From NCBI RefSeq assembly GCF_023151555.2, contig NZ_CP100426.1, forward strand, positions 1,116,001 through 1,180,000: a stretch of 64,000 bases of DNA, read 5' to 3'. Of the stretch, positions 17,241-25,648 are shown one piece after another. Both the position numbers and the translations under genes were made by a program. The first letter of the stretch is position 1; the number at the start of each line of letters is the position of its first letter. The DNA comes from Photobacterium sp. CCB-ST2H9 (GTDB lineage: Bacteria; Pseudomonadota; Gammaproteobacteria; Enterobacterales; Vibrionaceae). The notes beneath the pieces are model-generated. The model searched no databases and was not told the origin of the DNA. It was given only the letters and a program-made list of their open reading frames with translations.

Positions 17241-18140
17241 TCAGCCGTAAAATACCCCTTTAGGGTTAGCCCCTCTGGCTTCGTCGCACATAAGTGCCTG
17301 ATTCAGCGTCGCGCGCAATGCAACGACATCGCCCATGATCAGCAAAGCCGGAGACTGTCCCTTCAGCGTCTGCCCCAGTTTGGTGAGATTGCCCAATGAC
17401 GACACATGCACCTGCTCATCGGGGGTACAGCCTTTGATGACCACAGCCAGCGGTGTGTCTTTGTGCAAACCGCCGAGCGTGAGACCGCTCTGAATTTCCC
17501 GGGCCTGTTCCAGCCCCATGTAAAAGACAATCGTCTGCCCGGCCCCGATTAACTGCGCCCAGGCGGGCAGCGCCCCGGACACCACATGACCGGTCACCAG
17601 CGTGACCGAGCGGGACATTTCCCGGTGGGTGAGCGGAATCGACGTCGACGCCGCACATCCAATCGCGGCTGTTATTCCGGGCACGAATTCAAAGGAAATT
17701 GCTTTTGCGGCCAGCGCCAGACCCTCTTCACCCCCCCGGCCGAAAATCAGCGGATCACCGCCTTTTAACCGGACGACATAGCGTCCTGTCTCTGCTTTGT
17801 CGATCAAGAGCTGATTGATCGCTTCCTGTTTCATGCTGGGCTGCCCGCAACGCTTGCCCACGTAGATCAGCTCAGCCTCCGGATTCGCCATCGCCAGAAT
17901 CGCATCGCTGACCAGACGGTCATACACCAGCACTTCTGCCTGCTGAATCGCTTTCAGCGCTTTCAGAGTCAGCAGCTCCGGATCGCCGGGACCGGCGCCG
18001 ACCAGACTGACGGCTGGCTGATCATGAGCAGAGAAACAGGTACGGACCGGCTGAATAGCACTGACCGTCCCCTTTGTTTCAGTGCCGTTTGTAATGGTGT
18101 CGTGTGTTTTGTTCACCGTTGTTGTGCTGTCCGTGCTCAT
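17241..18140 (-). CDS. cobA: Uroporphyrinogen-III C-methyltransferase (siroheme synthesis)
   Basis: 299 residues from the ATG at 18140, which overlaps the nasA TGA by four bases. A longer frame to 18365 only overlaps nasA and is not credible. After a low-complexity 45-residue N-terminus, the SUMT fold shows SLVGAGPGDPELLTLKA, YVGKRCGQP, RLKGGDPLIFGRGGEE and VPGITAAIGCAA. It methylates uroporphyrinogen III at C2 and C7 to precorrin-2, the first step to siroheme needed by NirB. The dehydrogenase/chelatase half of CysG is absent, so that step must be encoded elsewhere. Confidence 0.93.
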   Translation of the reverse strand: MSTDSTTTVNKTHDTITNGTETKGTVSAIQPVRTCFSAHDQPAVSLVGAGPGDPELLTLKALKAIQQAEVLVYDRLVSDAILAMANPEAELIYVGKRCGQPSMKQEAINQLLIDKAETGRYVVRLKGGDPLIFGRGGEEGLALAAKAISFEFVPGITAAIGCAASTSIPLTHREMSRSVTLVTGHVVSGALPAWAQLIGAGQTIVFYMGLEQAREIQSGLTLGGLHKDTPLAVVIKGCTPDEQVHVSSLGNLTKLGQTLKGQSPALLIMGDVVALRATLNQALMCDEARGANPKGVFYG

Positions 18141-20878
18141 GCCTGCTCTCCTTCTGTGACGGATGATGCCCTGACCGGCAATGCGCCTGCCCTCAGTTCG
18201 GGCTGGTCTGTCGTTTGCTGTTTCAACAGCGATTGCACTTCTCCCAGACAAGACCCGCAGTTGGTGCCGCATTTCAGTTGTGTCTGTAAACCATGCAGAC
18301 TGGTGATGCCGTCCTGTTCGATGGCTTTGAGGATTTGCCGGTCCGAGACTCTGAAACAACTGCACACCAGTCTGGATGGTGTCTGCCCCTGTGACGTCAG
18401 GGCCACAAATGCTCGCAACAACGTCCGGACTGAAAAGGTCCCATCAAACAAAGCAGTATAAGGCTGGGGATCGAACGACAGTGGTTGCTCACTGACCAGA
18501 CAGAAAGCTTTCAGTCTGTCGCCTTTCATCCGCAGCCCCGCCCAGCGATTGGGCCCTGAGCCGATTTCATCCAATACCAGCATTTGTTCTGATTGATCAC
18601 AGAGATGGGCTTTCGCGAGCGGTACTTTGCAGGCAAACCGCCAGAAGTGAACCCGTTCTCCGGTCTGGAAACTGAGATAATCGGTCTCAAACGGAGGCGG
18701 CTGCTGACCCATCCACACCCCGTAACTGGCCACTTCAGCAGCCGATACGGAAACGGCGGCTGATTTAAACGCAGGCTGCCCCGAGACCGGGTCAACCACA
18801 GGAGCCACCATCTGATTCACCCGGCTGTCAAAACCAAACCGTCCGGCCCAGTGCATCGACATAAAGAGCTGCTTCGCCGACAGACCGCCATCCAGTGCCA
18901 GCTTCGCCAGTAGGGTCTGTCCCGCATGATTCAGGCTGACCAGTTGCCCAGCGTTGAACTGATGTTTCCGGGCCGACAACGGGTGCATGTAAACCGTCGG
19001 TTCGCTCTCACTTTCAGCCAGCCGGGCAATATGACCGGTCCGGGTCATGGTGTGCCACTGGTCGCGCTGGCGCCCGGTATTCAGCCACCAGCGCTCTGCC
19101 AGCTCACCCCCTGCATCCTGAGTCAACGCAGGGAGCACAAAATGGGCCCGTCCGCTGACGGTAGGAAACCGGCCGTCACTGAACAGATGCGAGGGTCTTC
19201 CCAGCGGCCAGCGCTGCGGCTGCCAGTTGGCATAATCTTCGTCCGACATCGATGCCAGTTCTGAAATATCAAACAGATAAGGCGCATGGCGGTTAATCCC
19301 ACTCAGTGCCGCGTATTCCCGGTACACATCCGCCACGCTGGCAAAATCAAAACCGTGAAACCCCATAGCCTGCGCCACCTCACAAATCGCCCGCCAGTCG
19401 GCTTTGGCCTCGCCCGGCGGGGGCAGAAAAGCCCGCTGCCGAGACATCATGCGTTCAGAGTTCGTCACCATGCCGTCTTTTTCGCCCCAGCCGGCAGCCG
19501 GTAACAGCACATCGGCAAAGGCCGCAGTATCCGCATCCGGCGAAATATCCGAGACCACCACACAGTCGCACCGGGATAAGGCTTCTGCAACTTTGCGGCT
19601 GTCCGGCAGAGACACCACTGGATTGGTCGCAATCACCCAGACAAACTTCACCTTGCCTTCATACATGGCCTCAAAGAGATCAACGGCTTTCAGGCCCGGC
19701 CGGGTCGCCATCTTCGGCGCCTGCCAGAACTCACCGACCGCCTGCACCGAATCCGCATCAAAGCCCCGGTGGACAGCCAGCTGATTCGCCAGTCCGCCCA
19801 CCTCCCGGCCCCCCATGGCATTCGGCTGTCCGGTCAGCGAAAACGGCCCGGCACCGGGCTTGCCGATCCGGCCGGTTGCCAGATGACAGTTGATGATCGC
19901 GTTGGCTTTGTCTGTTCCGCTGGCCGACTGATTGATGCCCTGACAAAACAGTGTCAGAGTCTCGGGGGCGTCTTTAAAAAGAGTGAAAAAATCATGGAGC
20001 AACGTCCGGCTCAGACCCAGTGCGTCGGCACAGGCCATCAGCCGGTATTGTTCATGGCGAAGTTCCTCTGCCAGAGCTTCATATCCCTGACAGTGCGCCT
20101 CGATAAATGTCTGATCCAGCGCCTGATGATCCATCAGGTAACGCAACAGGCCGTGAAACAGCAGCACGTCGCCGTCATTCGCAACCGGCAAATGTAAATC
20201 GGCCTGCGCCGCCGTTGTGGTGCGTCTGGGATCAATCACCACCAGCCGTAAATCCGGATTGGCTTCTCTGGCCTGCTGAATCCGGCGAAACAGCACCGGG
20301 TGTGTCCAGGCCGTATTCGCCCCCACAATCACGATCAAGCCTGCTTTATCAATGTCCTCGTAATGCACAGGCACCAGATCTTCCCCAAATGCACGATTAT
20401 GCGCAGCAACGGCAGAAGACATACATAACCGGGAATTGGTATCGAGATTCGCAGTGCCGATAAACCCCTTCATCAGCTTGTTGGCGACATAATAATCTTC
20501 GGTCAGCAACTGGCCGGAAACGTACATGGCCACGCTGTCCGGACCATGCTCAGCAACGGTCTGCATCAGCTTTTCAGCAATCACCGCAGTGGCCTGTGTC
20601 CAGCTCACTTCCTCCCCGTGAACACGGGGATACAGCAAGCGATTCGGAAGACTCAGACTTTCTTTCAGCGCCGCTCCCTTGACACACAAAGCGCCCCGGT
20701 TGGCCGGATGGGACGGATCGCCCGACACCTCCGCTATCATTTTCAGATTGCCCGACGGGTGCCGGTACTGAATGCTGACCCCGCAACCCACGCCACAATA
20801 AGGGCAGGCAGATTGTACCGTCGGTTTCCCATCCGGCTGCTGCCGGTAACCTGAACACGGCTCGGCCATGCTGCTCAT
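18137..20878 (-). CDS. nasA: Assimilatory nitrate reductase catalytic subunit NasA
   Basis: 913 residues from the ATG at 20878, which has GAAGGAG six bases ahead. The open frame continues upstream to 20971 but runs through a leader terminator, so the longer start is rejected. The N-terminus has the [4Fe-4S] ligands CPYCGVGC with a fourth Cys in GALCVKG. A molybdopterin oxidoreductase domain follows (YVANKLMKGFIGTANLDTNSRLCMSS, read in parts), then a dinucleotide-binding domain at about 590-700. The C-terminus carries a BFD-like [2Fe-2S] domain (LVCSCFRVSD ... CGTNCGSC), as in Klebsiella NasA. There is no separate NasC-type NADH subunit in the window, so the electron donor partner is unidentified. 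It heads the nasA-cobA-nasT transcript. Confidence 0.95.
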   Translation of the reverse strand: MSSMAEPCSGYRQQPDGKPTVQSACPYCGVGCGVSIQYRHPSGNLKMIAEVSGDPSHPANRGALCVKGAALKESLSLPNRLLYPRVHGEEVSWTQATAVIAEKLMQTVAEHGPDSVAMYVSGQLLTEDYYVANKLMKGFIGTANLDTNSRLCMSSAVAAHNRAFGEDLVPVHYEDIDKAGLIVIVGANTAWTHPVLFRRIQQAREANPDLRLVVIDPRRTTTAAQADLHLPVANDGDVLLFHGLLRYLMDHQALDQTFIEAHCQGYEALAEELRHEQYRLMACADALGLSRTLLHDFFTLFKDAPETLTLFCQGINQSASGTDKANAIINCHLATGRIGKPGAGPFSLTGQPNAMGGREVGGLANQLAVHRGFDADSVQAVGEFWQAPKMATRPGLKAVDLFEAMYEGKVKFVWVIATNPVVSLPDSRKVAEALSRCDCVVVSDISPDADTAAFADVLLPAAGWGEKDGMVTNSERMMSRQRAFLPPPGEAKADWRAICEVAQAMGFHGFDFASVADVYREYAALSGINRHAPYLFDISELASMSDEDYANWQPQRWPLGRPSHLFSDGRFPTVSGRAHFVLPALTQDAGGELAERWWLNTGRQRDQWHTMTRTGHIARLAESESEPTVYMHPLSARKHQFNAGQLVSLNHAGQTLLAKLALDGGLSAKQLFMSMHWAGRFGFDSRVNQMVAPVVDPVSGQPAFKSAAVSVSAAEVASYGVWMGQQPPPFETDYLSFQTGERVHFWRFACKVPLAKAHLCDQSEQMLVLDEIGSGPNRWAGLRMKGDRLKAFCLVSEQPLSFDPQPYTALFDGTFSVRTLLRAFVALTSQGQTPSRLVCSCFRVSDRQILKAIEQDGITSLHGLQTQLKCGTNCGSCLGEVQSLLKQQTTDQPELRAGALPVRASSVTEGEQA

Positions 20879-20920
20879 ACGCGTCTCCTTCGCGGTACTG
20901 CCACCGCAACCTGCAGGCAT

Positions 20921-20963
20921 AAAAAAAGCCACGTCCCCGGGAAAGGACGTGGCAGCAATGCCT
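20921..20963 (-). promoter_or_regulatory. Leader terminator and ANTAR-type hairpin before nasA
   Basis: On the minus strand, GCCACGTCC pairs perfectly with GGACGTGGC (20928-20936 with 20945-20953), followed by seven T. The hairpin 20951-20963 has a GGC/GCC stem and a six-base loop ATTGCT (A1, G4). It overlaps the 5' arm of the terminator, so the two cannot form together. The downstream nasA ATG is 43 bases away. This fits NasT antitermination. The first of the two hairpins usual for ANTAR targets was not found. Confidence 0.78.
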
Positions 20964-21008
20964 AAAACCAAAGTATTAAGTGTTGAATGTCGTGTACGGT
21001 GTTAAACC

Positions 21009-21024
21009 TGCATGATGTGTGCCA
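21009..21024 (-). promoter_or_regulatory. Sigma-54 promoter of nasA
   Basis: The minus strand reads TGGCAC, five bases, ATGCA. This differs from the consensus TGGCAC-N5-TTGCA at one position. The predicted start is about 20998, giving a leader of about 120 bases that contains the terminator at 20921-20953. Confidence 0.75.
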
Positions 21025-21130
21025 GATTCAGGGCCAATGCTTGATTCATTAAAAATCAAAAGGATAGATCAAAACCTGTCATTCTAATCGCCGTCACCGC
21101 TCTGCAATAAGACCTGATCCGGTGCATCCC

Positions 21131-21147
21131 TGCACAGCCTTGGTGAA
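21131..21147. promoter_or_regulatory. NtrC-like enhancer site upstream of nasA
   Basis: TGCAC and GGTGAA half-sites lie in a 17-base element close to the NtrC consensus (TGCAC ... GGTGCA). It is about 110 bases upstream of the -24 element, a normal enhancer distance. A second overlapping dyad GTGCA-TCCC-TGCAC is at 21122-21135. Together with the sigma-54 promoter this suggests nitrogen-limitation control. Confidence 0.55.
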
Positions 21148-21171
21148 ACCATCATAGCGGGTTTATCCGTG

Positions 21172-22101
21172 TCAGCCGTGTTGATTCAGCCGCATCTCCC
21201 GTTGCTTCAGCCATACGGGACCAAAGGTGTTCATCAATGTCGCCAATACAATCAGGCTGATCCCCAGCACCTTATTCCATGCCAGACTCTGCTCGAAGAA
21301 AAGCACCTGCCAAATCAGTGCGAAGATCAGATTGGTGAAAATCAGGGGGGCCAGCACCGAACCTGAGGCCACCAGACGATAAGCTTTCACGCGAAACACC
21401 TGGGTATTCACGATGCACACGGTCAGCAATAGCAGCGCAGGCAATATCATCGACTGCATATCGGTGATCAGCTGCCAGCTTGTTGCCAGCTGCTGATGGT
21501 CATGGGTAAACAGCACCAGCGGCAACAGCATCAGACTTGCCAGCGTAAAGCACCAGGCATTCAGCCCGACTGCCGACATCGTGCCTTTGCTGACCCGGTA
21601 CAGGCTGACTTGCGAACCGGCATTGAACACCCCGGCGGCGACTCCGACCAGAAGTTCAGGCCGCAGGGTAAACCCGCCCGCCTGACCCGCCATGAGCACA
21701 ACCCCCAGAAAAGTGATGGTCAGATTCATGACCGTCATGGGTGGAATCCGAGCCTGAAATAACAGTTTTTCTAACACTGGAATGAAAAGCGGGCCGGTAC
21801 TGAACAGCACCACAGTTTCCACCAGACTCAGGTGGCTGATCGCAAACAGGAAACAAAGCTGTGCCGCCGCAACACAAAAGCCGCGAATGGCGAGAGACTG
21901 CCAGAGTTTTTTGCTGTCGGGTACGGCCCACTGCGTCAGTGACATCAGCCAGAAAAACAACACAGCGGGCAGTGCAAAGCGCAGCAGGCTGAGCATTTCA
22001 ATACTGAAATGCTCGCTCAGCAATTTGGTAATCAGCCCGTTCACCGACAGGCTAAAGGTGGAAGCCAGCATCAAAAAGAGGGGACGTAAATCTGTGTTCA
22101 T
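21172..22101 (-). CDS. DMT-superfamily (EamA) exporter
   Basis: 309 residues with about ten membrane segments in two EamA repeats (about 10-140 and 155-295). Examples are SLLRFALPAVLFFWLM, the repeat-1 end TFLGVVLMAG and the repeat-2 end VLGISLIVLATLMNTFG. Members export metabolites or amino acids; the substrate cannot be read from sequence. A LysR gene diverges at 22192 and is probably its regulator. TAAGGAG precedes the ATG, but that ribosome-binding site lies in a hairpin arm (22105-22127). Confidence 0.9.
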   Translation of the reverse strand: MNTDLRPLFLMLASTFSLSVNGLITKLLSEHFSIEMLSLLRFALPAVLFFWLMSLTQWAVPDSKKLWQSLAIRGFCVAAAQLCFLFAISHLSLVETVVLFSTGPLFIPVLEKLLFQARIPPMTVMNLTITFLGVVLMAGQAGGFTLRPELLVGVAAGVFNAGSQVSLYRVSKGTMSAVGLNAWCFTLASLMLLPLVLFTHDHQQLATSWQLITDMQSMILPALLLLTVCIVNTQVFRVKAYRLVASGSVLAPLIFTNLIFALIWQVLFFEQSLAWNKVLGISLIVLATLMNTFGPVWLKQREMRLNQHG

Positions 22102-22104
22102 GAG

Positions 22105-22127
22105 GACTCCTTAGCTGGTGAGGAGTC
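22105..22127 (-). promoter_or_regulatory. Hairpin covering the ribosome-binding site of the DMT gene
   Basis: GACTCCT and AGGAGTC are perfect seven-base complements with a nine-base loop, ending four bases before the DMT ATG. The 3' arm on the minus strand contains the AGGAG ribosome-binding site, so folding would block initiation. Confidence 0.5.
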
Positions 22128-22191
22128 TAACGGGGTTACAATTGAGAAAAAAGCGAATAATATTAACCAAAATGGTTAGAAAAACTTACAG

Positions 22192-23091
22192 ATGAAAAAG
22201 CACATTCCCCTGAAATCCATTTATGCATTTGTCGCCGTTGCCGAAACCGGCAGCATGACCGAGGCCGCCGAAGTGCTGAGCGTCAGCCATTCCGCGATCA
22301 GCCAGGCGATTAAATCACTGGAAAGTCAGCTCGGACTGCCCTTATTTCAGCGGGTCGGACGCCGGGTGGAACTGAACCGGAACGGCCGTAAGTATTACCG
22401 TCAGGTCGCCCCGGCACTGGAACAGATTGTGGCAGCCGGCGAGGCTTTACAACAGCAGCACCAGCATCGGCTGACCCTGAATATGGTGAACTCGCTGGCA
22501 CTGCACTGGTGGATCCCGCGCGTGCCCGAATTTCAGGCGCTGGCCCCGCATATTGATATCCGGATTTCGACTTTAACCCATGTGTTTGATCTGGAAAGAG
22601 AAGGGGTTGATGCCGCCCTCATTCACGGTCGCCCCGATGACTGGAAAGGCTATCACTGCGAAAAATTAGGGGATGACGAGTTGATTCTGGTCTGTGCGCC
22701 TGCGCTGCTCAACGGACAGCAGTTTCAGGCGCCAGAGGACATCCTGTCACGCTTTCCGCCGATTTTTGTCACCAACCCCAGACGCCAGCACGACTGGCAA
22801 ATCTGGTGCGACGCCAGCCAACAGGCCGTTCCTTCCCGGCAACGCAACCTGTGCTTCACCACATCTGCGCATGCCATCCAGGCCGCGTTACGCGGCCTCG
22901 GTGTACTGGTGACGCACAAACTCTTTGTCAGAGATGACATCCGGCAAGGTCTGTTGCAGGAGATCGGGCTCGCCGTACTCAACCCCAGTCAGGCATATCA
23001 TTTCGTCTGCCCCAAAGAGAAACTGACGCAGGAAAGCGTTCTGACTCTACGGTCCTGGCTACGCTGCGAATTTCAGCACAAAAACAGTTGA
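22192..23091 (+). CDS. LysR-family regulator (GcvA-like) divergent from the DMT exporter
   Basis: 299 residues. The helix-turn-helix region is AFVAVAETGSMTEAAEVLSVSHSAISQAIKSLESQLGLPLF (read in parts), followed by the effector domain. The WWIPRVPEFQALAPHIDIRIST pattern (read in parts) is typical of the GcvA/AmpR branch. The two starts are 90 bases apart, a classical LysR-target layout. The effector is unknown. Confidence 0.9.
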   Translation: MKKHIPLKSIYAFVAVAETGSMTEAAEVLSVSHSAISQAIKSLESQLGLPLFQRVGRRVELNRNGRKYYRQVAPALEQIVAAGEALQQQHQHRLTLNMVNSLALHWWIPRVPEFQALAPHIDIRISTLTHVFDLEREGVDAALIHGRPDDWKGYHCEKLGDDELILVCAPALLNGQQFQAPEDILSRFPPIFVTNPRRQHDWQIWCDASQQAVPSRQRNLCFTTSAHAIQAALRGLGVLVTHKLFVRDDIRQGLLQEIGLAVLNPSQAYHFVCPKEKLTQESVLTLRSWLRCEFQHKNS

Positions 23092-23189
23092 TTCGCTTTG
23101 CCACACAACGAAGCTGAACTGCACCCGGCCTGAACTTGTGTCCGGTTGTTTGAGCGCACTTTGAAAATGCCGCAACGGTTCTTTTCTGC

Positions 23190-24179
23190 TCATTCCCCCA
23201 AGATCAGATGAACATGATCTGAAAAGAGGAAGCTGCCCAACAGCATTGACTGATTTTTGCTGCCGTCGGAATAATCCAGATAAAAACGCACCAGTAAATA
23301 ACCGGCAGCGTCTCCCGCGCCCAAGTCCAGAATGTTGAGCGGGACTTCAATGGCTTTATCATGCTGGCTGCCCAATGTAACCGGTTCGGTCAGTGACACC
23401 TGATTATCTTCGTCCGGTCCGAGGCTAAATCCATTGGCAGGGATTGCCAGTCTGGACGGCAGATGCTCACCCTGGTAATCGTTCTGTGGCGGTGAAGTTA
23501 CAACAAAGACCCGTTCACTCCGCAACGCATTCAGCGTCGCCTTACGCGCGCCCCGGTTAGAAAAAGTGAGCCGCAGCGTCGGTTGCAAACCGGTATTGAT
23601 GACCTCTTCCACGTACACGACGGGCTGAGGCAAATCACTTAACGGCATATTGATTAAAGCGCCCTTCTCGTCATAGCGGTAGTAGTGAGCAATCCCGTCA
23701 TCATGGGTATAAACGTCCAGCCGGGAGATCAGGCTCCCTTCTGCCTGCGGGTCAAGGGAAATCCGGTAAATATAGAGCGCATTGTTCAGTGGATTCGCCT
23801 TCAGCAGCCCCGACACTTCCAGTTTTGACGGCGGCTGAAAGCCTTCAGTCAGATCCGTATGCTGCAGATAACCGGGATCGCCGCACAGCAGCCAGGCTGG
23901 CAGCATAGACGTCCAGCGCTGGCACTCACCACCCAGCGTTTCATCTCCGCCATCGGAACGCTCTGCAATCAGCGCATCGTACTCTTTCTGGCTCATGGCA
24001 ATCAGTTCCGGCTTCAGGAAGACGGACTTATCATCGGAAAACGGAGCCAGTTCAATACTGGTCAGATGAAGTTCTGCGGGCCGGGTATGATAGGTATAGT
24101 AGTTGAGCACCACAGCACCCAGGATCATGGCAATGATGAGCGGTAAGATGAACCGCAACAGCAGATTTTTTTTGGTCAT
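23190..24179 (-). CDS. Membrane-anchored protein of unknown function
   Basis: 329 residues from the ATG at 24179; a GTG three codons earlier is also possible. A single N-terminal membrane segment (LLLRFILPLIIAMILGAVVLNYY, read in parts, about 5-27) suggests an inner-membrane anchor with a periplasmic domain. The rest is soluble, with two cysteines in GGECQRW and WLLCGDPG that could pair. The C-terminal half looks beta-rich (LRLTFSNRGARKATLNA, ...YLLVRFYLDYSDGS). I do not recognise the family. It stands alone, convergent to the LysR gene upstream. Confidence 0.7.
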   Translation of the reverse strand: MTKKNLLLRFILPLIIAMILGAVVLNYYTYHTRPAELHLTSIELAPFSDDKSVFLKPELIAMSQKEYDALIAERSDGGDETLGGECQRWTSMLPAWLLCGDPGYLQHTDLTEGFQPPSKLEVSGLLKANPLNNALYIYRISLDPQAEGSLISRLDVYTHDDGIAHYYRYDEKGALINMPLSDLPQPVVYVEEVINTGLQPTLRLTFSNRGARKATLNALRSERVFVVTSPPQNDYQGEHLPSRLAIPANGFSLGPDEDNQVSLTEPVTLGSQHDKAIEVPLNILDLGAGDAAGYLLVRFYLDYSDGSKNQSMLLGSFLFSDHVHLILGE

Positions 24180-24527
24180 AGCGATCACTCAGCAGACAGA
24201 CCACGGAAACTGCTGCTAAGTATAGCTTCATGCGATTGATACGACTTCATGGCCGGAAGGAGCAGGCCAAATGGCTCTTTCACGCCCTAAAAGTTCAGCT
24301 ACACATCACAAAACAACACTTTACCTGTAAAAAAACGGCTTTAGTTTATGTGTTCAAAGGCATAATCTGTCGCCCAAACACCTTTATATTAACGGTGAGC
24401 TTATTATCATCCGAAAAATCCGGCTCACTTTTGTGCGGGTCAGGAACTTCATCGGGTGAAATCAGTCGAAAGCCTTTGTGTGACTCGGTCACAAGGTTTC
24501 TTTTTTCTTAACCTAAGGATGCTGACT
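24180..24527. other. Intergenic region before the PspA-type operon
   Basis: No credible gene. A palindrome TGTGAC-TCG-GTCACA at 24479-24493 is followed on the plus strand by a T-rich run (24497-24508). It lies 35 bases before the yjfI start and could be an operator or a weak leader hairpin. The spacer is one base too short for a standard CRP site. Confidence 0.4.
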
Positions 24528-24926
24528 ATGTGGCAACTTTCCGATCTGGCTCCCCTGCTGTCTGAACATGATGGCTGGCAAGTCGAATTACAGGGTCAGG
24601 CACTGCTGATCCGCAATGAAGATAACATCGAAGCCTTTCTGGCACTCTCCGGTGAACAGATCCTGGTCGAGGTTGTTCTGTTCGATGCCGCTCAAGTCAA
24701 AGATACAGACGCACTCAACAACGAAATCCTGCGGACCCATAAGATGTTCCCGCTGTCGACCATCGGCATCAACAGCATCAACGGTAACGATTACTACATT
24801 GCCTTTGGTTCACTGTCTTCCCAGTCCAAAGCAGAAAGCGTGGTTATTGAAGTGGCAACGCTGTTCCGCAACGTAGAAGCCTTTATCGATCTCTATCAGG
24901 ATTACCTCAAGGAGCAAACCGCATGA
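24528..24926 (+). CDS. yjfI: YjfI-like DUF2170 protein
   Basis: 132 residues from the ATG at 24528, chosen because CTAAGGA is eight bases ahead. The frame is open upstream but those starts lack a ribosome site. The protein is soluble with conserved-looking NEILRTHKMFPLSTIGI and YYIAFGSLS. It overlaps the PspA-family gene by four bases. The order DUF2170-PspA-(channel)-DUF2491-DUF350-DUF1190 matches the E. coli yjfIJ-KLM cluster, which supports the name. Function is not established. Confidence 0.85.
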   Translation: MWQLSDLAPLLSEHDGWQVELQGQALLIRNEDNIEAFLALSGEQILVEVVLFDAAQVKDTDALNNEILRTHKMFPLSTIGINSINGNDYYIAFGSLSSQSKAESVVIEVATLFRNVEAFIDLYQDYLKEQTA

Positions 24927-25612
24927 GTGTCTGGAAAAAACTGTTCACTGCAATCAAAGGTGGTGCGAACGAAGCGGCTGAAGCTGTTGTAGACAGCCAG
25001 GCGCTGCGTATCCTGGATCAGGAAATTCGTGACGCCAAAACTGAACTGCGCCGTTCCGACGAAGCACTGGTGGGTATTGTTGCCAAGCGCAAGCTTTCCC
25101 AGCAGAAAGTGGAAAGTTTCAACCTGGGTATCGCTGAATACGAAGGTTATGCCCGAAACGCCATGGAAAAAGGCCAGCAGGATCTGGCACTGGAATGTGC
25201 TCAGAAAGTTGCAAATCTGCGTAACGAGCAGCAGACCGAGCAAACCTATCTGGAACAGTTCTCCCGTTCTGAACAGTCCCTGCGTGCAAACATTGCTCAG
25301 GCCAAAGACAAACTGCGTCAGCTGGAACAGCAAGTAGATGTCGTGAAGGCAACCGAAGCGGTTCAGAAGGCACAGTCCTCCGTTTCTGCCAGTCAGGTCG
25401 GCGCCAACACGAAAATGCACACCGCGGTTTCCTCTCTGGAGCGTATTAAACAGCGCCAGACTGAAAAAGCCGCACAGCTGGAAGCTGCATCTGAAATGGC
25501 AGCAGAACAATCCGGCAGTGCACTGGAGAAAAAACTTGCCGACGCAGGTCTCAAGAGCGGCGGACAAGGTTCTGCTGAAGATGAGCTGGCTCGTATTCTC
25601 GGTCGCCAGTAA
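24923..25612 (+). CDS. yjfJ: PspA/IM30-family membrane-stress protein (YjfJ-like)
   Basis: 229 residues, almost entirely coiled-coil, with the PspA pattern QALRILDQEIRDAKTELRRSDEALVGIVAKRKLSQQKV (read in parts). The N-terminus MSVWKKLFTAIKGGANEAAE is a probable amphipathic helix. PspA/IM30/Vipp1 proteins are ESCRT-III relatives that oligomerise on damaged inner membrane. This is a YjfJ-type paralogue, not the pspABC PspA, because no pspF, pspB or pspC is nearby. Its start overlaps yjfI by ATGA. Confidence 0.9.
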   Translation: MSVWKKLFTAIKGGANEAAEAVVDSQALRILDQEIRDAKTELRRSDEALVGIVAKRKLSQQKVESFNLGIAEYEGYARNAMEKGQQDLALECAQKVANLRNEQQTEQTYLEQFSRSEQSLRANIAQAKDKLRQLEQQVDVVKATEAVQKAQSSVSASQVGANTKMHTAVSSLERIKQRQTEKAAQLEAASEMAAEQSGSALEKKLADAGLKSGGQGSAEDELARILGRQ

Positions 25613-25648
25613 GGGAACAACGTTCCCCAAAGGATTGAGGAGAAAGGC

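Noticed and set aside
18141..18365. N-terminal extension of cobA
   Set aside because: It overlaps nasA by 225 bases in another frame; the four-base ATGA overlap at 18140 is the normal coupled start.
20879..20971. Upstream extension of nasA to 20971
   Set aside because: It would be translated through the leader terminator hairpin and lacks a ribosome site; the ATG at 20878 has a good one.
24479..24493. CRP binding site before yjfI
   Set aside because: The half-sites TGTGA and TCACA are five bases apart, not six, and may simply be part of a hairpin.
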